The notes: a model not told the origin generated them from the letters alone. Shown: positions 1-9,272, numbered from the stretch's first letter. The stretch is DNA of 64,000 bases from Pontibacter kalidii (GCF_026278245.1 NZ_CP111079.1:2916501-2980500); one strand, 5' to 3'. Numbers and translations: made by a program.

Positions 1-250
1 TTCTTCATCGGTATAAACGTTGAAACCAATGCTGTTCAAAGCTTTTTCGTCTGACAATTCAAAAGTTCTATTCTTTGAGTTCAATAGAATTTCTTTCACC
101 CTTGCTTCACCTTTTACTGAATAGTCAATGCCATATTCCTGGTGGATAGCACCGTTTAGGAAGTTACCTTTTGTGCAGACTTGACTTCTTTTGTTTCACC
201 TGTACATTTATTGAGTACTTTGACACCTCACCGCACCATTGCATAAACAT
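1..250 (-). pseudogene. partial unrecognised reading frame, probably frameshifted, running off the left edge
   Basis: The reverse strand has an ATG at 250 that opens a 28-codon frame ending at 166-164. From 195 to the window edge another reverse frame stays open for 65 codons without an ATG. Its translation looks protein-like (GNFLNGAIHQEYGIDYSV, then KALNSIGFNVY). Removing one A from the AAAA run near 168-171 would join the two frames. I do not recognise the family. It may be a decayed gene or a real gene with a sequencing error; the rest lies outside the window. Positions 251-406 hold nothing I can identify. Confidence 0.3.
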
Positions 251-406
251 TTTGTCAGCAACTTGTAGTCGGTCGTTACATTGTCATCATGGTGTCGCCG
301 AATAGAATTGATTGTCGCGCCATCGTCATAACCTACCTAGGGTTGTTTGGCTTGGTCACGTTTACGGCAGAAAAGAGCACAAAGGGAATGAATACCTTAC
401 CCTTTT

Positions 407-2736
407 TTACTCTGCTTTTAAAACTATTACAGGTTCAATATGCGCTGCTCGAATGGTTTGGGATAGCACAGTTAGTAGCCCGATTATGGCAACCAAACCA
501 AAGCCTATGCTTACATTTATAAGACTCAAATCAACTTTACTTCCCATCTCTTCTCGTAATAAATCACCGCAAAACAAGCCTGCTGGAACGCCAATAAGTC
601 CGGCAATTAGGATAAGAATGCCAAAATTACGGGTAACTGCCCACACCAATTCTATGTTGCTTGCTCCCAATACTTTTTTTACACCCAATTCTTTCGTGCG
701 TACTTCTACGGAATAACTAGCTATGCCTAAAATGCCCAAAGCAGCAATTATCATGACTATAAGGGCAAAGAATCCAAAAAACCCTATTCTCTCTCTACTG
801 TTTTCTCCTGTATAGCGGTCTTTTAAGTATTGAATATTTGCCGTTTTTTCCGGAAAATGGTTTTCCCATAAGGTTTGAAGGGCTTTGGTCACTACCAATT
901 CTGTATTTGGCTTTACTTTGACGATCAGAGTGGCTATTTCATTTGGCAAATACCGATATATTAAAGGGGATGGTTCATCAAAAACATGATCGGGCATGAT
1001 GCCAATGACTTGTACATAGGCAGAGTCCAATAATAGAGTTTGCCCCACTAAAGTCTCTGATTCAGAAGCCAATAATTTTGCGGCAGCTTCATTCACCAGC
1101 ACATATTGTTCAGAATTTTGGGGCATATCTTCAGGGAAGTTTTGCCCGGATTTTAAGCTGATACCTTCTGTTTCAATTGTTTTTGGGTCAATACTTACAT
1201 AATTTATTTTCAGAGTTTTATCATGTAATTGTACTGAACTATTGCCCATTTTAAAAGGATCATAATACCAGTTAGTCGCCAAAGTCGTTTCTACTTGACT
1301 TAACTGGCTTATTTCGTTTTGGAGAATGTCATATTTTTCACCTTTCAAATCAAGTGTCAGGATATTAGGTGTCATGATTGAACTAATGGTTGCATTGTTT
1401 CTTCTTTCAAAATCAACTAATATGACAAATAATATCATCAGCATGATGGTCACTGAAAATTGAACGACAACCAAAGCTTTGTATATAGCAACACTCTGAA
1501 ACAGCTTTATATTTTTCATTTTACGCAAAACCTGTATGGGCTGAAACGCTGACAATAGCCATGACGGAAATGCCCCTGCGACTAAGCCAGTGATAACTGC
1601 GTAGGTTAACAAGCCTAAAATCAAGGTTGCATCATAAGAAAACGCCACATCCATTTCGGGTATATAGGGCATTAGAATTTCAACACATGGCACTGTAAAC
1701 AGCAAAGCAAACAGGGAAATAAGGATCGACTCCATTAAAAATTGCCCAATAATCTGTCTTCTTGTTGCGCCTAACGTTTTACGAATACCTACTTCCCGCG
1801 CTCGTGAGAAGGCGCGCGCCAATGTCAAACTGATGTAGTTGAAAGCAGATAAAAGGGTTAAGGATAGAATTAATAACAGTTGCGTATTTATGCCCGTCCA
1901 ATCGACGCCCGCATAGTAGTCATTTTTAATGTCTATGTTTCGAGGGGTAATATCTTCTAGGGGTTGTGCCAAAAATTGAAGATTGCTCTTATCCAATTTC
2001 CGATTATAGTTTTGGAGCGTGGCATTGAGCTGCTTTAAATTATCTTCTGATTTTAAACGTGCGTAAATGGCTGAACCCTTGAAGTCTCCCCAATTTTGTG
2101 AACTACTACTGATTGCTCCTTTTTTTTCAAGCATTACAGCAGCATTAATAGAGAGCATTGCCTCAATGGGCAGGTGTGTTTCTAAAGGCGGGTCCTGGAT
2201 AATTCCCTCAACGGTATAAAAACCTAAGTTTTCAAATCGAACAGTTTGCCCTAAAGCATTGGCGTTGCCAAATATCTTTTCTGCTGTTCTTTCAGTTAAA
2301 AAAGGGAAGTGGGATTATTGGTAAGGCTTTGTGCATTGCCTGACATCAATTTAAAGCCAAAAACATCAAAAAAAGAAGGCTCTGAAAATTTTATGTCAAT
2401 AGGTACATCACCTCCGTCAGTTTGCAAGTTGTGTTTTCCTGCCAGACGTACTTTTACCGTTTTTTCAACAAAGGAGACGCTTTCCATTTGAGTTGCCAAC
2501 GGCAATGGAGCTGTTGCCCATTTGGTTTGTTCCCCCTCATTTGTTTCTTGCGTGAGTATCCGTACTATTTGATTTAATTTTGGATGAAAATGGTCTGTAT
2601 CGTACTCGGCTTTTAGGCCTGTAAAAAGAATAACACCAACCGCCATACTCAATGACAAGCTCAGTATATTGACCAATGAAAAAAGTTTGTTTTTCCAGAG
2701 TATCCGTATAGCGATTTTTAGATAGTTCTTTATCAT
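407..2736 (-). pseudogene. ABC transporter permease (MacB/FtsX type) interrupted by a one-base frameshift
   Basis: Two consecutive reverse frames together encode one large permease of about 776 residues. The N-terminal frame (2736 to about 2296) starts MIKNYLKIAIRILWKNK, has one membrane segment and the start of a MacB-type periplasmic domain, and ends at a TAA just after NNPTSLF. Adding one T to the six-T run at about 2295-2300 (reverse strand) continues it as LTERTAEKIFGNANALGQ into the second frame (open to 407). That part has the first FtsX domain (EVGIRKTLGATRRQI), a second periplasmic domain and the second FtsX domain (KELGVKKVLGAS). Such proteins are known to couple an ATPase to export or cell-envelope processes; no ATPase is adjacent. 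The region is more AT-rich than the genes to its right. It is either a true pseudogene or a homopolymer sequencing error. Confidence 0.8.
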
Positions 2737-2958
2737 GACTTAAAGTTATGACTTTCAGTGAAAAACAGATTATCCCCGTTACCTTATCGTCTGGGAACTT
2801 TTGTCGGGTTACACGGAAGGGCATTGTTGATAACTAGAGGGTAACAGGAGTCTATTACCTTTAGTCACCTACCGTTAGTCGTATAGACGGAACTGAACTA
2901 TCTGATATACTAGATTAATATAACTAAGTATAAAAAATACCTTACCTGTTTTTATAAA

Positions 2959-2994
2959 ATAAGGAAGCCACTCTAAATGGAGTGGCTTCCTTAT
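2959..2994 (-). terminator. intrinsic terminator downstream of dps
   Basis: A perfect 12-bp stem (AAGGAAGCCACT / AGTGGCTTCCTT), extendable by two A/T pairs, surrounds an 8-base loop. On the reverse strand it is followed by a T-rich stretch. It lies 20 bases past the dps stop codon. The rest of 2737-2958 has no recognisable feature. Confidence 0.85.
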
Positions 2995-3014
2995 CATTGC
3001 CAAAGTATAAAACC

Positions 3015-3491
3015 TTAATCTCTCAGGTAGGCCGAGTACATCCACACCAGCTTTTCCTGCTCCCGGATGTAGTCGCTCATCAGGGCGTTGGTGCCTTCGT
3101 CGTCGGCGTCGGCAGAAAGGGTCAGCAACTCACGCTCTGCCTCGATCAGCACCTTAAAAGCACTCAGCACCTCGCGCACTGCCACATCACCGTCCGACAC
3201 ATTGGATACCTCCTGTATGGTGGCGTTCTCCAGGTATGATGAGAAGGAGTGGAAAGGCGTGTGACCCAGCGTCAGGATACGCTCCGCGATCTCGTCTACC
3301 TTCACAATAGCGTCGTTGTAGAGTTCCTCGAACTTGGCGTGCAGCTCGAAGAACTTGTTTCCCGAGATGTTCCAGTGGAAGCCCCGCGCGTTGATATAAA
3401 ACAGCTGATAATTTGCCAGCAGCCTGTTCAATTTGTCGGCCAGTTGCGCTGCCTGTTCAGCATCAATGCCGATCATGTTCTTAGTTGCCAT
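3015..3491 (-). CDS. dps: Dps-family DNA-binding ferritin-like protein
   Basis: This 158-residue protein belongs to the Dps/ferritin-like family, which stores iron by oxidising Fe(II) with hydrogen peroxide and protects DNA during stress. The diagnostic ferroxidase segment is present: NARGFHWNISG with His39, then FFELHAKFEELY with His51, followed by a conserved acidic helix (KVDEIAERI). Length and helix pattern fit the family. I chose the ATG at 3491 (MATKNMIGID) because the frame upstream of it has no Dps-like sequence. It appears monocistronic, ending in its own hairpin terminator. An AAGTATA motif lies about 40 bases upstream of the start. Whether it binds DNA cannot be told from the sequence, as there is no long lysine-rich tail. 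Confidence 0.95.
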   Translation of the reverse strand: MATKNMIGIDAEQAAQLADKLNRLLANYQLFYINARGFHWNISGNKFFELHAKFEELYNDAIVKVDEIAERILTLGHTPFHSFSSYLENATIQEVSNVSDGDVAVREVLSAFKVLIEAERELLTLSADADDEGTNALMSDYIREQEKLVWMYSAYLRD

Positions 3492-3639
3492 AGTTTTTAG
3501 TCCGGTTATAGATAAAACATCCTCTACAAGTATAAAGGTAGCCCGCCTCCACCGTCCGGCCAATGACTAAAATCACCTACGACCGTCTTATCCAGGTGGG
3601 CGGCTGCCTCTATATACAACTATGGTTCCGGAAGAAAGT

Positions 3640-4947
3640 TTACTTTTGCAGCATGGAGGCCGAGTAAGGGTTGGAGAGCAGCTCCCTGAAAAGCTCCCAG
3701 CGTTTTTCAGGGTTATCGTTGGTGCCGCCGTTTGCCTCTATAAACTCGCGCACCAGCTGCTGGCCCAGGTTATAGTTGATCACGTAGCTGCGGTACTTAT
3801 CCATAAAACGAGTGCGCTGCAGGGCGCGGTCTTTCTGGTAGAGGTTATACTTTACCAGGATATCGGCGGCTTCCTCGCGGCTAATCTCGCCATTCAGGTA
3901 GCGTCTGGCAGCCTCGTTTCCGGCAAAATCCAGCTGACCTATTTTGGCAAGAATACTGTAGTATCGATCAGCTTCAGCGGCATTCAGGCCGGCTAACGGA
4001 AACAGCACTTCCTTTTCGAACTTCAGGCGCTCCTCCGCCGGAAAAGCCACCTCAATGCCGTAGTTGGCGCTGCCCTCCGCAATCAGGCTCTGCGGGCTGA
4101 ACAACGGGTAAATCGAGTACTCTTTCCAGCCCTTTTTATCCACCAGGTTCTGCTCCAGCAGCACGTTAAACACGTGGTGGCCCGGGTAACCTTCGTGCGA
4201 GGCCAGGTCAATGGCGCGTTCTATAAAGATGGGAAAGTCGGTGTTGATCTGGATGAGGCTGTAGCCTTTGCCTTGGTAATAGTTGTAGCCCGACCAGGCT
4301 TTGTCTGTCACGAATTCCAGCTTAAAATGCTCACGCTCCGGCAGGTTGGAATGCGCTTTGGTGCGGCTGCGGGCTTCGGCAATAGCGGCCTTGAACACAG
4401 TATCCAGTTTGGCTTTTGGTATCTCGAACCTGGCACGGTAGGCTTCCCAGCGCTCGGTTATACTTCCCTTGCCCGGCAGCTCGCGGTCAATCTCGGTAAG
4501 GATGGAATCGAAGTGGGCCAGTTCGTAGTGCGGCGGCTCGGCATCGTAGAGCAGTTTAGCCTCCTCATCAAAGCTATACTTTTTGCCCTGCATCATTTCT
4601 ACTTTGGTAATAGCGGCCAGCACCTGCTTTTTAAACATAGCCAGGCGGCGCTGCTCGTCTGCAGACAGACTGGCAGTATCCTGCGCCTGTAGCTGCTCCT
4701 GTATCGCCCTGAACTCGCTCAGAAACTCTGCTGCCGGAAGCGAGTCTGCGGCTGCCTCGGCAGGCTTCCACTCTTCCGGGCCGTAGTAGGCATCTACTAC
4801 ATCACTGTCGTACTGGCCCAACCGGAGCAGGGTTTTCACATAGCGTTCGGCCAGTTGGTCCATACTGGCTACCTGTGTGGTTTCGGTTTGGGTGGAGGTG
4901 CAGGCCCAGATACTCACGGCCAGCAAGAATATAAGTACTTTCTTCAT
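3640..4947 (-). CDS. DUF885 family lipoprotein, putative metallohydrolase
   Basis: The 435-residue product starts with a short hydrophobic signal (MKKVLIFLLAVSIWAC) whose cysteine at 16 is a likely lipidation site, so it should be a lipoprotein. The body matches the DUF885 family: the characteristic HEGYPGHHVFNVLLEQ segment resembles a zinc-metalloprotease helix, followed by EGSANYGIEVAFP and a C-terminal helical region with NLGQQLVREFIE. DUF885 proteins are widespread in Bacteroidota; some are thought to be peptidases, but the substrate is unknown. Its length is at the short end of the family. It stands alone, with dps downstream and a repeat island upstream. Family assignment is firm, activity is inference. 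Confidence 0.88.
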   Translation of the reverse strand: MKKVLIFLLAVSIWACTSTQTETTQVASMDQLAERYVKTLLRLGQYDSDVVDAYYGPEEWKPAEAAADSLPAAEFLSEFRAIQEQLQAQDTASLSADEQRRLAMFKKQVLAAITKVEMMQGKKYSFDEEAKLLYDAEPPHYELAHFDSILTEIDRELPGKGSITERWEAYRARFEIPKAKLDTVFKAAIAEARSRTKAHSNLPEREHFKLEFVTDKAWSGYNYYQGKGYSLIQINTDFPIFIERAIDLASHEGYPGHHVFNVLLEQNLVDKKGWKEYSIYPLFSPQSLIAEGSANYGIEVAFPAEERLKFEKEVLFPLAGLNAAEADRYYSILAKIGQLDFAGNEAARRYLNGEISREEAADILVKYNLYQKDRALQRTRFMDKYRSYVINYNLGQQLVREFIEANGGTNDNPEKRWELFRELLSNPYSASMLQK

Positions 4948-5039
4948 AGTTGGTGATTTGGTATGGGTATGGATAAGGTAGCAAGATATGGTTTTGAAGG
5001 GAAGTGTGAGGTTATAATTTACTAATGCTCATACTCTGG

Positions 5040-5868
5040 CACCATCTGGCGCAGGTCTTTGGACTTGTGTCCCACTGTGGCGTTAAGTCTGTGACTCAAC
5101 TGGCTTGGAAAGCCAATTTTTTACTTTGAAACTATCCTTTATACTTGCGACCGCAACATTTCCCTTCGCTGCCGCGGTTTTGCAACCCGACTGGCTCGCA
5201 GAGCCATACTTATACTTGAGCTATATTTTATACTTTCTCTGGCGCAAGCGTCCGTTTGTGCCTCTATTAGCCACTGCCTCCCGTAACCTGACACAAGCTA
5301 TCCTTGCTAGCTGCTGTTCGTCCTTGGCTTTACAAGCCTACTGTTCCATCTCCTACTTTGGCTCCCTCCAGGCCGGGAGGCCTCGCCTTCGGGCATCGCG
5401 CTGTGTACATTTCCTTTGCTTGACCTGCGGTCTCCGCAATTTCGCTAAAGCGAAACCGTAAATCTACAAGGCGCTCAACCCAAAGGCTGGGTATCACTCG
5501 ATAGCCATGGCTATTTGTCATCTCGACCTATGGGAGAGATCTCTTTAGAATTCTGGATAAATCTCTCGCTCTGCTCGAGATGACAGGGAAAGGAGCAAGT
5601 ATAAACTCCCTCTCCTGTTTTTAGGAGAGGGTTGGGGTGAGGTGTAATTCCCCTCTCGGGAGGGGCAGGGGTGGGTTTACACCTGTGCGGACAGGTCGCG
5701 ACCTGTCCGCACAACGGCAGCAACTATGAAATTTATACTTCAGCAGCAGCAATGACAGGCTCCCCTCCTTGGCTAAGGAGGGGTAGGGGTGGTTGGACCA
5801 GGTAGTGGAAAACTCCCGCTCCTATTTTTGAGGTAGGGACCCTTGATAAAGGAGGAGGGGCTGGGGTG
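5040..5868. repeat. composite intergenic repeat island A (core copy at about 5320-5507)
   Basis: The gap 4948-5872 holds no gene but a dense series of palindromes. From left to right: variable-stem hairpins (5175-5192; GCAAGCGTCCGTTTGTGC at 5242-5259); the core element at about 5320-5507, sharing long identity with islands at 16.6, 19.2, 24.1 and 63.8 kb; a 70-bp inverted repeat with TGTCATCTCGA / TCGAGATGACA ends (5516-5585); GGAGAGGG and CCCCTCTCGGGAGGGG blocks (5607-5676); a perfect 28-base palindrome centred on GTCGCGAC (5685-5712); and a CCCCTCCTT / AAGGAGGGG hairpin (5762-5783). Relative to the reverse-strand gene ending at 5873, the core element lies 3' and in the same sense as copies D and E lie to their genes. 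Short open frames here are palindrome by-products. Confidence 0.85.
5516..5585. repeat. 70-bp inverted repeat with TGTCATCTCGA ends, copy 1
   Basis: The ends TGTCATCTCGA and TCGAGATGACA are inverted complements. The interior also pairs in part (GAGAGATCTCTTTAGAATTC against GGATAAATCTCTCGC). A second copy is at 19359-19428. Similar TGTCAT...ATGACA inverted repeats are common between genes in Bacteroidota and resemble miniature mobile elements. I see no transposase here. Confidence 0.8.
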
Positions 5869-5872
5869 GGGT

Positions 5873-6286
5873 CTACACATCCACCGAATCATACACGATC
5901 ACCTTCGACCACAGATGCGAGTAGTTCTCCACGAACTTCAGGTGAACGGGGTGCTTCTGGTATACTTCCTGCTCCTCCAGGTTATCAAAGAAAAGCAGCC
6001 ACGATACGGCATAGCCCCGCTCGATCACCTCGCGGTTGGTGCTGGCGGGTTCTCCAATCTTAGCAAGTCGTATCTGCTTGATTGCCTTCAGCGTGTTCAG
6101 CCCTTCAATCAGCTTGGCTTTGTCTTCTGCAGCGTCCGGATTGTGAAGCCAGAAGTAGACGTGGTGCACAAAGTTGCTTTTAGGTTTTTTCTGGGCGCTG
6201 GCAAACAGCGGCATCAGGCCCAAGGCGCCGGCAAAAGAAAGAAAGGTACTGTTTCCAAGGAAGGATCTTCTGGATAGCTTTTTCAT
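5873..6286 (-). CDS. Dabb-family (stress-responsive A/B barrel) protein with Tat signal
   Basis: The ATG at 6286 gives 137 residues; an in-frame TTG nine bases upstream is less likely. The N-terminus MKKLSRRSFLG carries a twin-arginine motif (Arg6-Arg7) and a hydrophobic stretch ending at ASAQ, so the protein is probably exported folded. The mature part is a single ferredoxin-like Dabb domain: FVHHVYFWLHNPD, then KPASTNREVIERGYAVSWLLFF-type strands (positions about 35-135). Dabb proteins form small dimeric barrels, some of them dimeric enzymes; no catalytic role can be assigned. It sits 68 bases downstream of a Tat-exported Gfo/Idh/MocA oxidoreductase in the same direction, so the two may be co-transcribed and work on the same envelope substrate. 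Confidence 0.85.
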   Translation of the reverse strand: MKKLSRRSFLGNSTFLSFAGALGLMPLFASAQKKPKSNFVHHVYFWLHNPDAAEDKAKLIEGLNTLKAIKQIRLAKIGEPASTNREVIERGYAVSWLLFFDNLEEQEVYQKHPVHLKFVENYSHLWSKVIVYDSVDV

Positions 6287-6354
6287 ATTATTCAAGTGTG
6301 GATATCTAAAATTCAGTACTGGTGTATAGTAGTGCTACTTGCAAGGCTAAAATG

Positions 6355-7410
6355 CTATCCTTTAACAGCATTCAATTGTTTGTCGGCGGCGGCACGGGCT
6401 TTCTGCATCACGCTCTCTAAACTCACCTTAGCCCCACTCTGGAGCTTGCTCTCGTCTGCTGCTTCCATAAAAGCAAATATCTCCAGCGTTTCCTCCGGGC
6501 TAACGGGCGCCTTGCCTGTGCGGAAGAACGCGGCAATCTGCACTACCAGCGGACGGTAGCCCTGCCAGGGCCCGAAAGTGGCAACTCCCTTTTCACCGAA
6601 AGCGGTGCCACCGAAGTCGTGCGCTCCGGCGCGGATGCCCCTGAAGGTACCGATCCTGTCATCCTCCCACAGCCCCACAACTACATCAGTCCCGTTCGTG
6701 TACGTACGCTGCACGCTTTTGCATCCAGGCCCCAACACCGTGAAAAGTGCCTCCACCCCGTGCACTCCGTACCAGAACAGGTCGGGGTGCGTCTTTTCGA
6801 TAACCGCCGGACTGAAAGCATCAGCCCCCAGTACTTTCCCAATCTTCCCATTTCGGATCTGCTGCGCACTCTCCATGTACCTTAAGGAGGATGCAGAGAA
6901 CACCGGCACTTTATACTTTTCAGCAGCCTTAAAAATGGCCACCGCATCGGCCAGCGAGGCGGCGATAGGCTTGTCTATGAACACCGGTTTACCCGCCTTC
7001 AGAACCGGCAGGGCCTGCTCCAGGTGCAGCCGCCCGTCGTTTGTTTCCAGCAACACCACATCTACTTTGCGCAGCAGGGCCTTGATGGAATCGACGATCT
7101 CTACGCCCATACTTCGCATTTTCTCCGTAGCCGCAGGTATGGCGTTCACGCTGAACTCAATGTCCCGGCTGCCATACGGATAGGCAGCCACCACCCGGAA
7201 ACCGGCTACATCTGCTGTGGCGTTGGGATCGTGGAAAATCTCGGTGAACTTTACGCTGTGCTCGGTGTCCAGGCCGATAATGCCCACTTTAATTTCCTTG
7301 GCAGGTCGGTCTTGGGCAAAGGCAGCAAAGGCGCTGCCAGACAGGCCAAGCCCGATACCAGCCACCGTGGCGGCTTTAATAAACTTACGTCGGTCTGTAG
7401 ATGAATGCAT
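6355..7410 (-). CDS. Tat-exported Gfo/Idh/MocA family oxidoreductase
   Basis: This 351-residue protein begins at the ATG at 7410 (MHSSTDRRKFIK), with a twin-arginine signal (Arg7-Arg8) and an Ala-rich hydrophobic region ending near FAQ at about residue 33. A Rossmann fold follows (EIKVGIIGLDTEHS), then the family's sugar-binding lysine motif in KPVFIDKPIAAS and a C-terminal alpha/beta domain (about 150-350). Members oxidise or reduce sugars and related polyols with tightly bound NAD(P), and exported versions are common in Bacteroidota. The nucleotide-binding loop is GLDTEH rather than the classical GxGxxG, typical of a divergent exported subgroup. It lies between the Dabb gene and a second, cytoplasmic Gfo/Idh/MocA gene. 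Substrate unknown. Confidence 0.9.
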   Translation of the reverse strand: MHSSTDRRKFIKAATVAGIGLGLSGSAFAAFAQDRPAKEIKVGIIGLDTEHSVKFTEIFHDPNATADVAGFRVVAAYPYGSRDIEFSVNAIPAATEKMRSMGVEIVDSIKALLRKVDVVLLETNDGRLHLEQALPVLKAGKPVFIDKPIAASLADAVAIFKAAEKYKVPVFSASSLRYMESAQQIRNGKIGKVLGADAFSPAVIEKTHPDLFWYGVHGVEALFTVLGPGCKSVQRTYTNGTDVVVGLWEDDRIGTFRGIRAGAHDFGGTAFGEKGVATFGPWQGYRPLVVQIAAFFRTGKAPVSPEETLEIFAFMEAADESKLQSGAKVSLESVMQKARAAADKQLNAVKG

Positions 7411-7477
7411 AGGCGAATGTGTAAAGTATAGATCAGAGCCCTCCCTCCTGATAGAAGGGCGGGTTTCAAGTATAAAT

Positions 7478-8563
7478 TTAGCTAAGGCGCACCACCTGCC
7501 CCGTCCGCACCGACTCATCGCAGGCAAAGGCGATGCGCAGGCTGTTCACCGCATCTTCGATATGCTCTGTCAGGTCCAGGTCTTCCTGTATGGCTTTGAG
7601 GAAGTAGCGCTGCTCGCGGTTGCAAAGCTCCTGGTGGTCCGGCTCGTCTTCCAGGTTTATCCAGGTGTCCTCATTCAGGAACTGGTTATTCTTATCCAGC
7701 CCGGCATGGTGAAAACGGAGCGCCTCGGTCTGGGTATGCGCCGCCACCGAGTCCGACTTCCCGGTCCTCCCCGCTTCCCGGGCCACGATCGCTACTGATC
7801 CCTTCGGCCCGATCACATCTTTGATGAAAAAGGCGGTTTCGCTCATCATCGGTCCCCAGCCAGCCTCATACCAACCTACCGAACCGTCTTCGAAGTGTAT
7901 CTGCAATTGGCCATAGTTATAGTTGCCCTCCGGGATGTCATCCGTAAGCCGTGCCCCGATAGCGCTCACCTGCACCGGTCTGGACCTGGTCATCTGGCAC
8001 ATCACGTCGATGTAGTGCACGCCGCAGTCCACGATCGGGCTCAGGCTCTTCATCAGGTTGCGGTGCACATCCCACATGCGGCCGTGGCTCTGCTGGTTCA
8101 GGTTCATGCGCATCACCAGGGGTTTTCCCAGTTCCTGACTCAGCGAGATAAAGCGCTCCCAGGAAGGATGGTGCCGCAGGATATACCCCACCACCAGCTT
8201 TTTATTCACCCTTTGGGCGACTTCAGCTACCCGCTCGGCACCTGCCACCGTGTCGGCCAAAGGCTTTTCTATAAATACATGGCATCCCTGCTCCAGGGCC
8301 TTTATAGCAAAAGCTTCGTGGGTATCCGGGTAGGTAGAGATGCAGACCGCATCCGGGCTTGTGTCGTGTAAGGCTTCCTCAAAGTCACTGAACAGGGGAT
8401 AACCGCCCCCGAGTTGCTTGTTCAAAGCTTCTTTGCTGCTGCCGGTGGAGACCAGGCCGCAGATCTCGAAGCCTTCCAGGGCGTGGTAAGCCTGGGCGTG
8501 TGAGGCGCCCATGTTGCCACAGCCTACTACCAGTATGCGCAAAGGCGCTGTTCCGTGGGACAT
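7478..8563 (-). CDS. Gfo/Idh/MocA family oxidoreductase (cytoplasmic)
   Basis: 361 residues without a signal peptide. The N-terminal Rossmann fold has the classical glycine motif (RILVVGCGNMGASHA, about 9-23). The catalytic-site lysine motif is in HVFIEKPLADT (about 94-104). The C-terminal domain shows a conserved histidine region (DCGVHYIDVMCQ). This family uses NAD(P) to act on sugar or inositol-type substrates. It lies 67 bases upstream of the Tat-exported paralogue, in the same direction, and is divergent from a YjlB-like cupin gene with only 72 bases between starts. A 15-base inverted repeat in that gap may control both directions. The exact sugar cannot be deduced. Confidence 0.92.
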   Translation of the reverse strand: MSHGTAPLRILVVGCGNMGASHAQAYHALEGFEICGLVSTGSSKEALNKQLGGGYPLFSDFEEALHDTSPDAVCISTYPDTHEAFAIKALEQGCHVFIEKPLADTVAGAERVAEVAQRVNKKLVVGYILRHHPSWERFISLSQELGKPLVMRMNLNQQSHGRMWDVHRNLMKSLSPIVDCGVHYIDVMCQMTRSRPVQVSAIGARLTDDIPEGNYNYGQLQIHFEDGSVGWYEAGWGPMMSETAFFIKDVIGPKGSVAIVAREAGRTGKSDSVAAHTQTEALRFHHAGLDKNNQFLNEDTWINLEDEPDHQELCNREQRYFLKAIQEDLDLTEHIEDAVNSLRIAFACDESVRTGQVVRLS

Positions 8564-8605
8564 AGTATAAATTTTTATCGTTTGTTTTAACCTTCAGGGC
8601 AAGCA

Positions 8606-8620
8606 ACGTAATTGTTACGT
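8606..8620. promoter_or_regulatory. operator-like inverted repeat between divergent genes
   Basis: ACGTAA-TTG-TTACGT is a perfect 6-bp inverted repeat with a 3-base spacer. It lies in the 72-bp gap between the start codons of a Gfo/Idh/MocA gene (reverse) and the cupin gene (forward), 15 bases before the cupin ATG. Position and symmetry fit a repressor site; the regulator is unknown. Confidence 0.4.
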
Positions 8621-8635
8621 ATAAATATAGGAATT

Positions 8636-9151
8636 ATGACGAAACAATCACCAACCCCTTATCTACTCCAGCCTCACGGCAATATCCCGAACAACCCGCA
8701 GCTGCCCCTGCTGGTGTATCAGCAGGTATTTACACGGCACGATGACCTGGAAAGTCAATTTAAAGAGGCCTTCAGCAAAAATAACTGGCGCGGCAGTTGG
8801 GTAAACGGCGTGTTCGGTTACCACCACTACCACAGCACGTCGCATGAGGTGCTGGGCGTGGCGGCGGGTTCAGCCATACTTATACTTGGCGGACCGGGCG
8901 GCAAAGTGCTGGAGGTAAAGGCTGGCGACATGCTGGTGCTGCCGGCTGGGACAGGCCATTGCCTAAAATCCTCCGCCCCCGGTTTTAGGGTGGTAGGCGC
9001 CTATCCTGCCAGGCAGGAAAACTATGACATCTGCACTGAAAAAGACGATCCGGAGGAAAAGAGAGGCAATATCGTGCAAGTGACTTTGCCCACTGCCGAT
9101 CCGGTGCTCGGGGAAGATGGCCCGTTGCTGCGGCACTGGAAGAAAGTATAA
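8636..9151 (+). CDS. YjlB-like cupin domain protein
   Basis: The ATG at 8636 gives 171 residues; an in-frame TTG at 8612 is rejected because of its position inside the operator-like repeat. The protein has a single cupin barrel with GVFGYHHYHSTSHEVLGV (metal-binding histidines and glutamate), VLEVKAGDMLVLPAGTGH and a C-terminal DPVLGEDGPLLRHWK segment. This pattern matches the YjlB-type cupin family, whose biochemical role is not established. It is divergently placed against the Gfo/Idh/MocA genes, suggesting a shared sugar-related function. The coding sequence contains ATACTTATACTT (Ile-Leu-Ile-Leu) with two copies of the abundant TATACTT-type motif in an otherwise GC-rich context. Confidence 0.88.
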   Translation: MTKQSPTPYLLQPHGNIPNNPQLPLLVYQQVFTRHDDLESQFKEAFSKNNWRGSWVNGVFGYHHYHSTSHEVLGVAAGSAILILGGPGGKVLEVKAGDMLVLPAGTGHCLKSSAPGFRVVGAYPARQENYDICTEKDDPEEKRGNIVQVTLPTADPVLGEDGPLLRHWKKV

Positions 9152-9222
9152 GTATAAAAGACCATCTCCTTAAAATCACCTGCAAAGGCTAGCACTATGT
9201 TCTCAGAGTCCGGCAGGATAAT

Positions 9223-9230
9223 TATATTTG
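9223..9230 (+). promoter_or_regulatory. candidate Bacteroidota -7 box for the sugar dehydrogenase gene
   Basis: TATATTTG fits the TAnnTTTG -7 consensus of Bacteroidota primary sigma factor. It lies 43 bases before the ATG at 9273. No good TTTG -33 box is seen at the expected spacing. Confidence 0.4.
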
Positions 9231-9272
9231 TTGAGAACTATACTTACTCTTAGTTGACAAAAATAAAGTTGC

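Noticed and set aside
5105..5461. Open frames inside repeat islands (also 16320-16532, 19092-19289, 24243-24476, 63797-63997)
   Set aside because: Their translations come from the palindromic repeats, have skewed composition and overlap the same elements on both strands.
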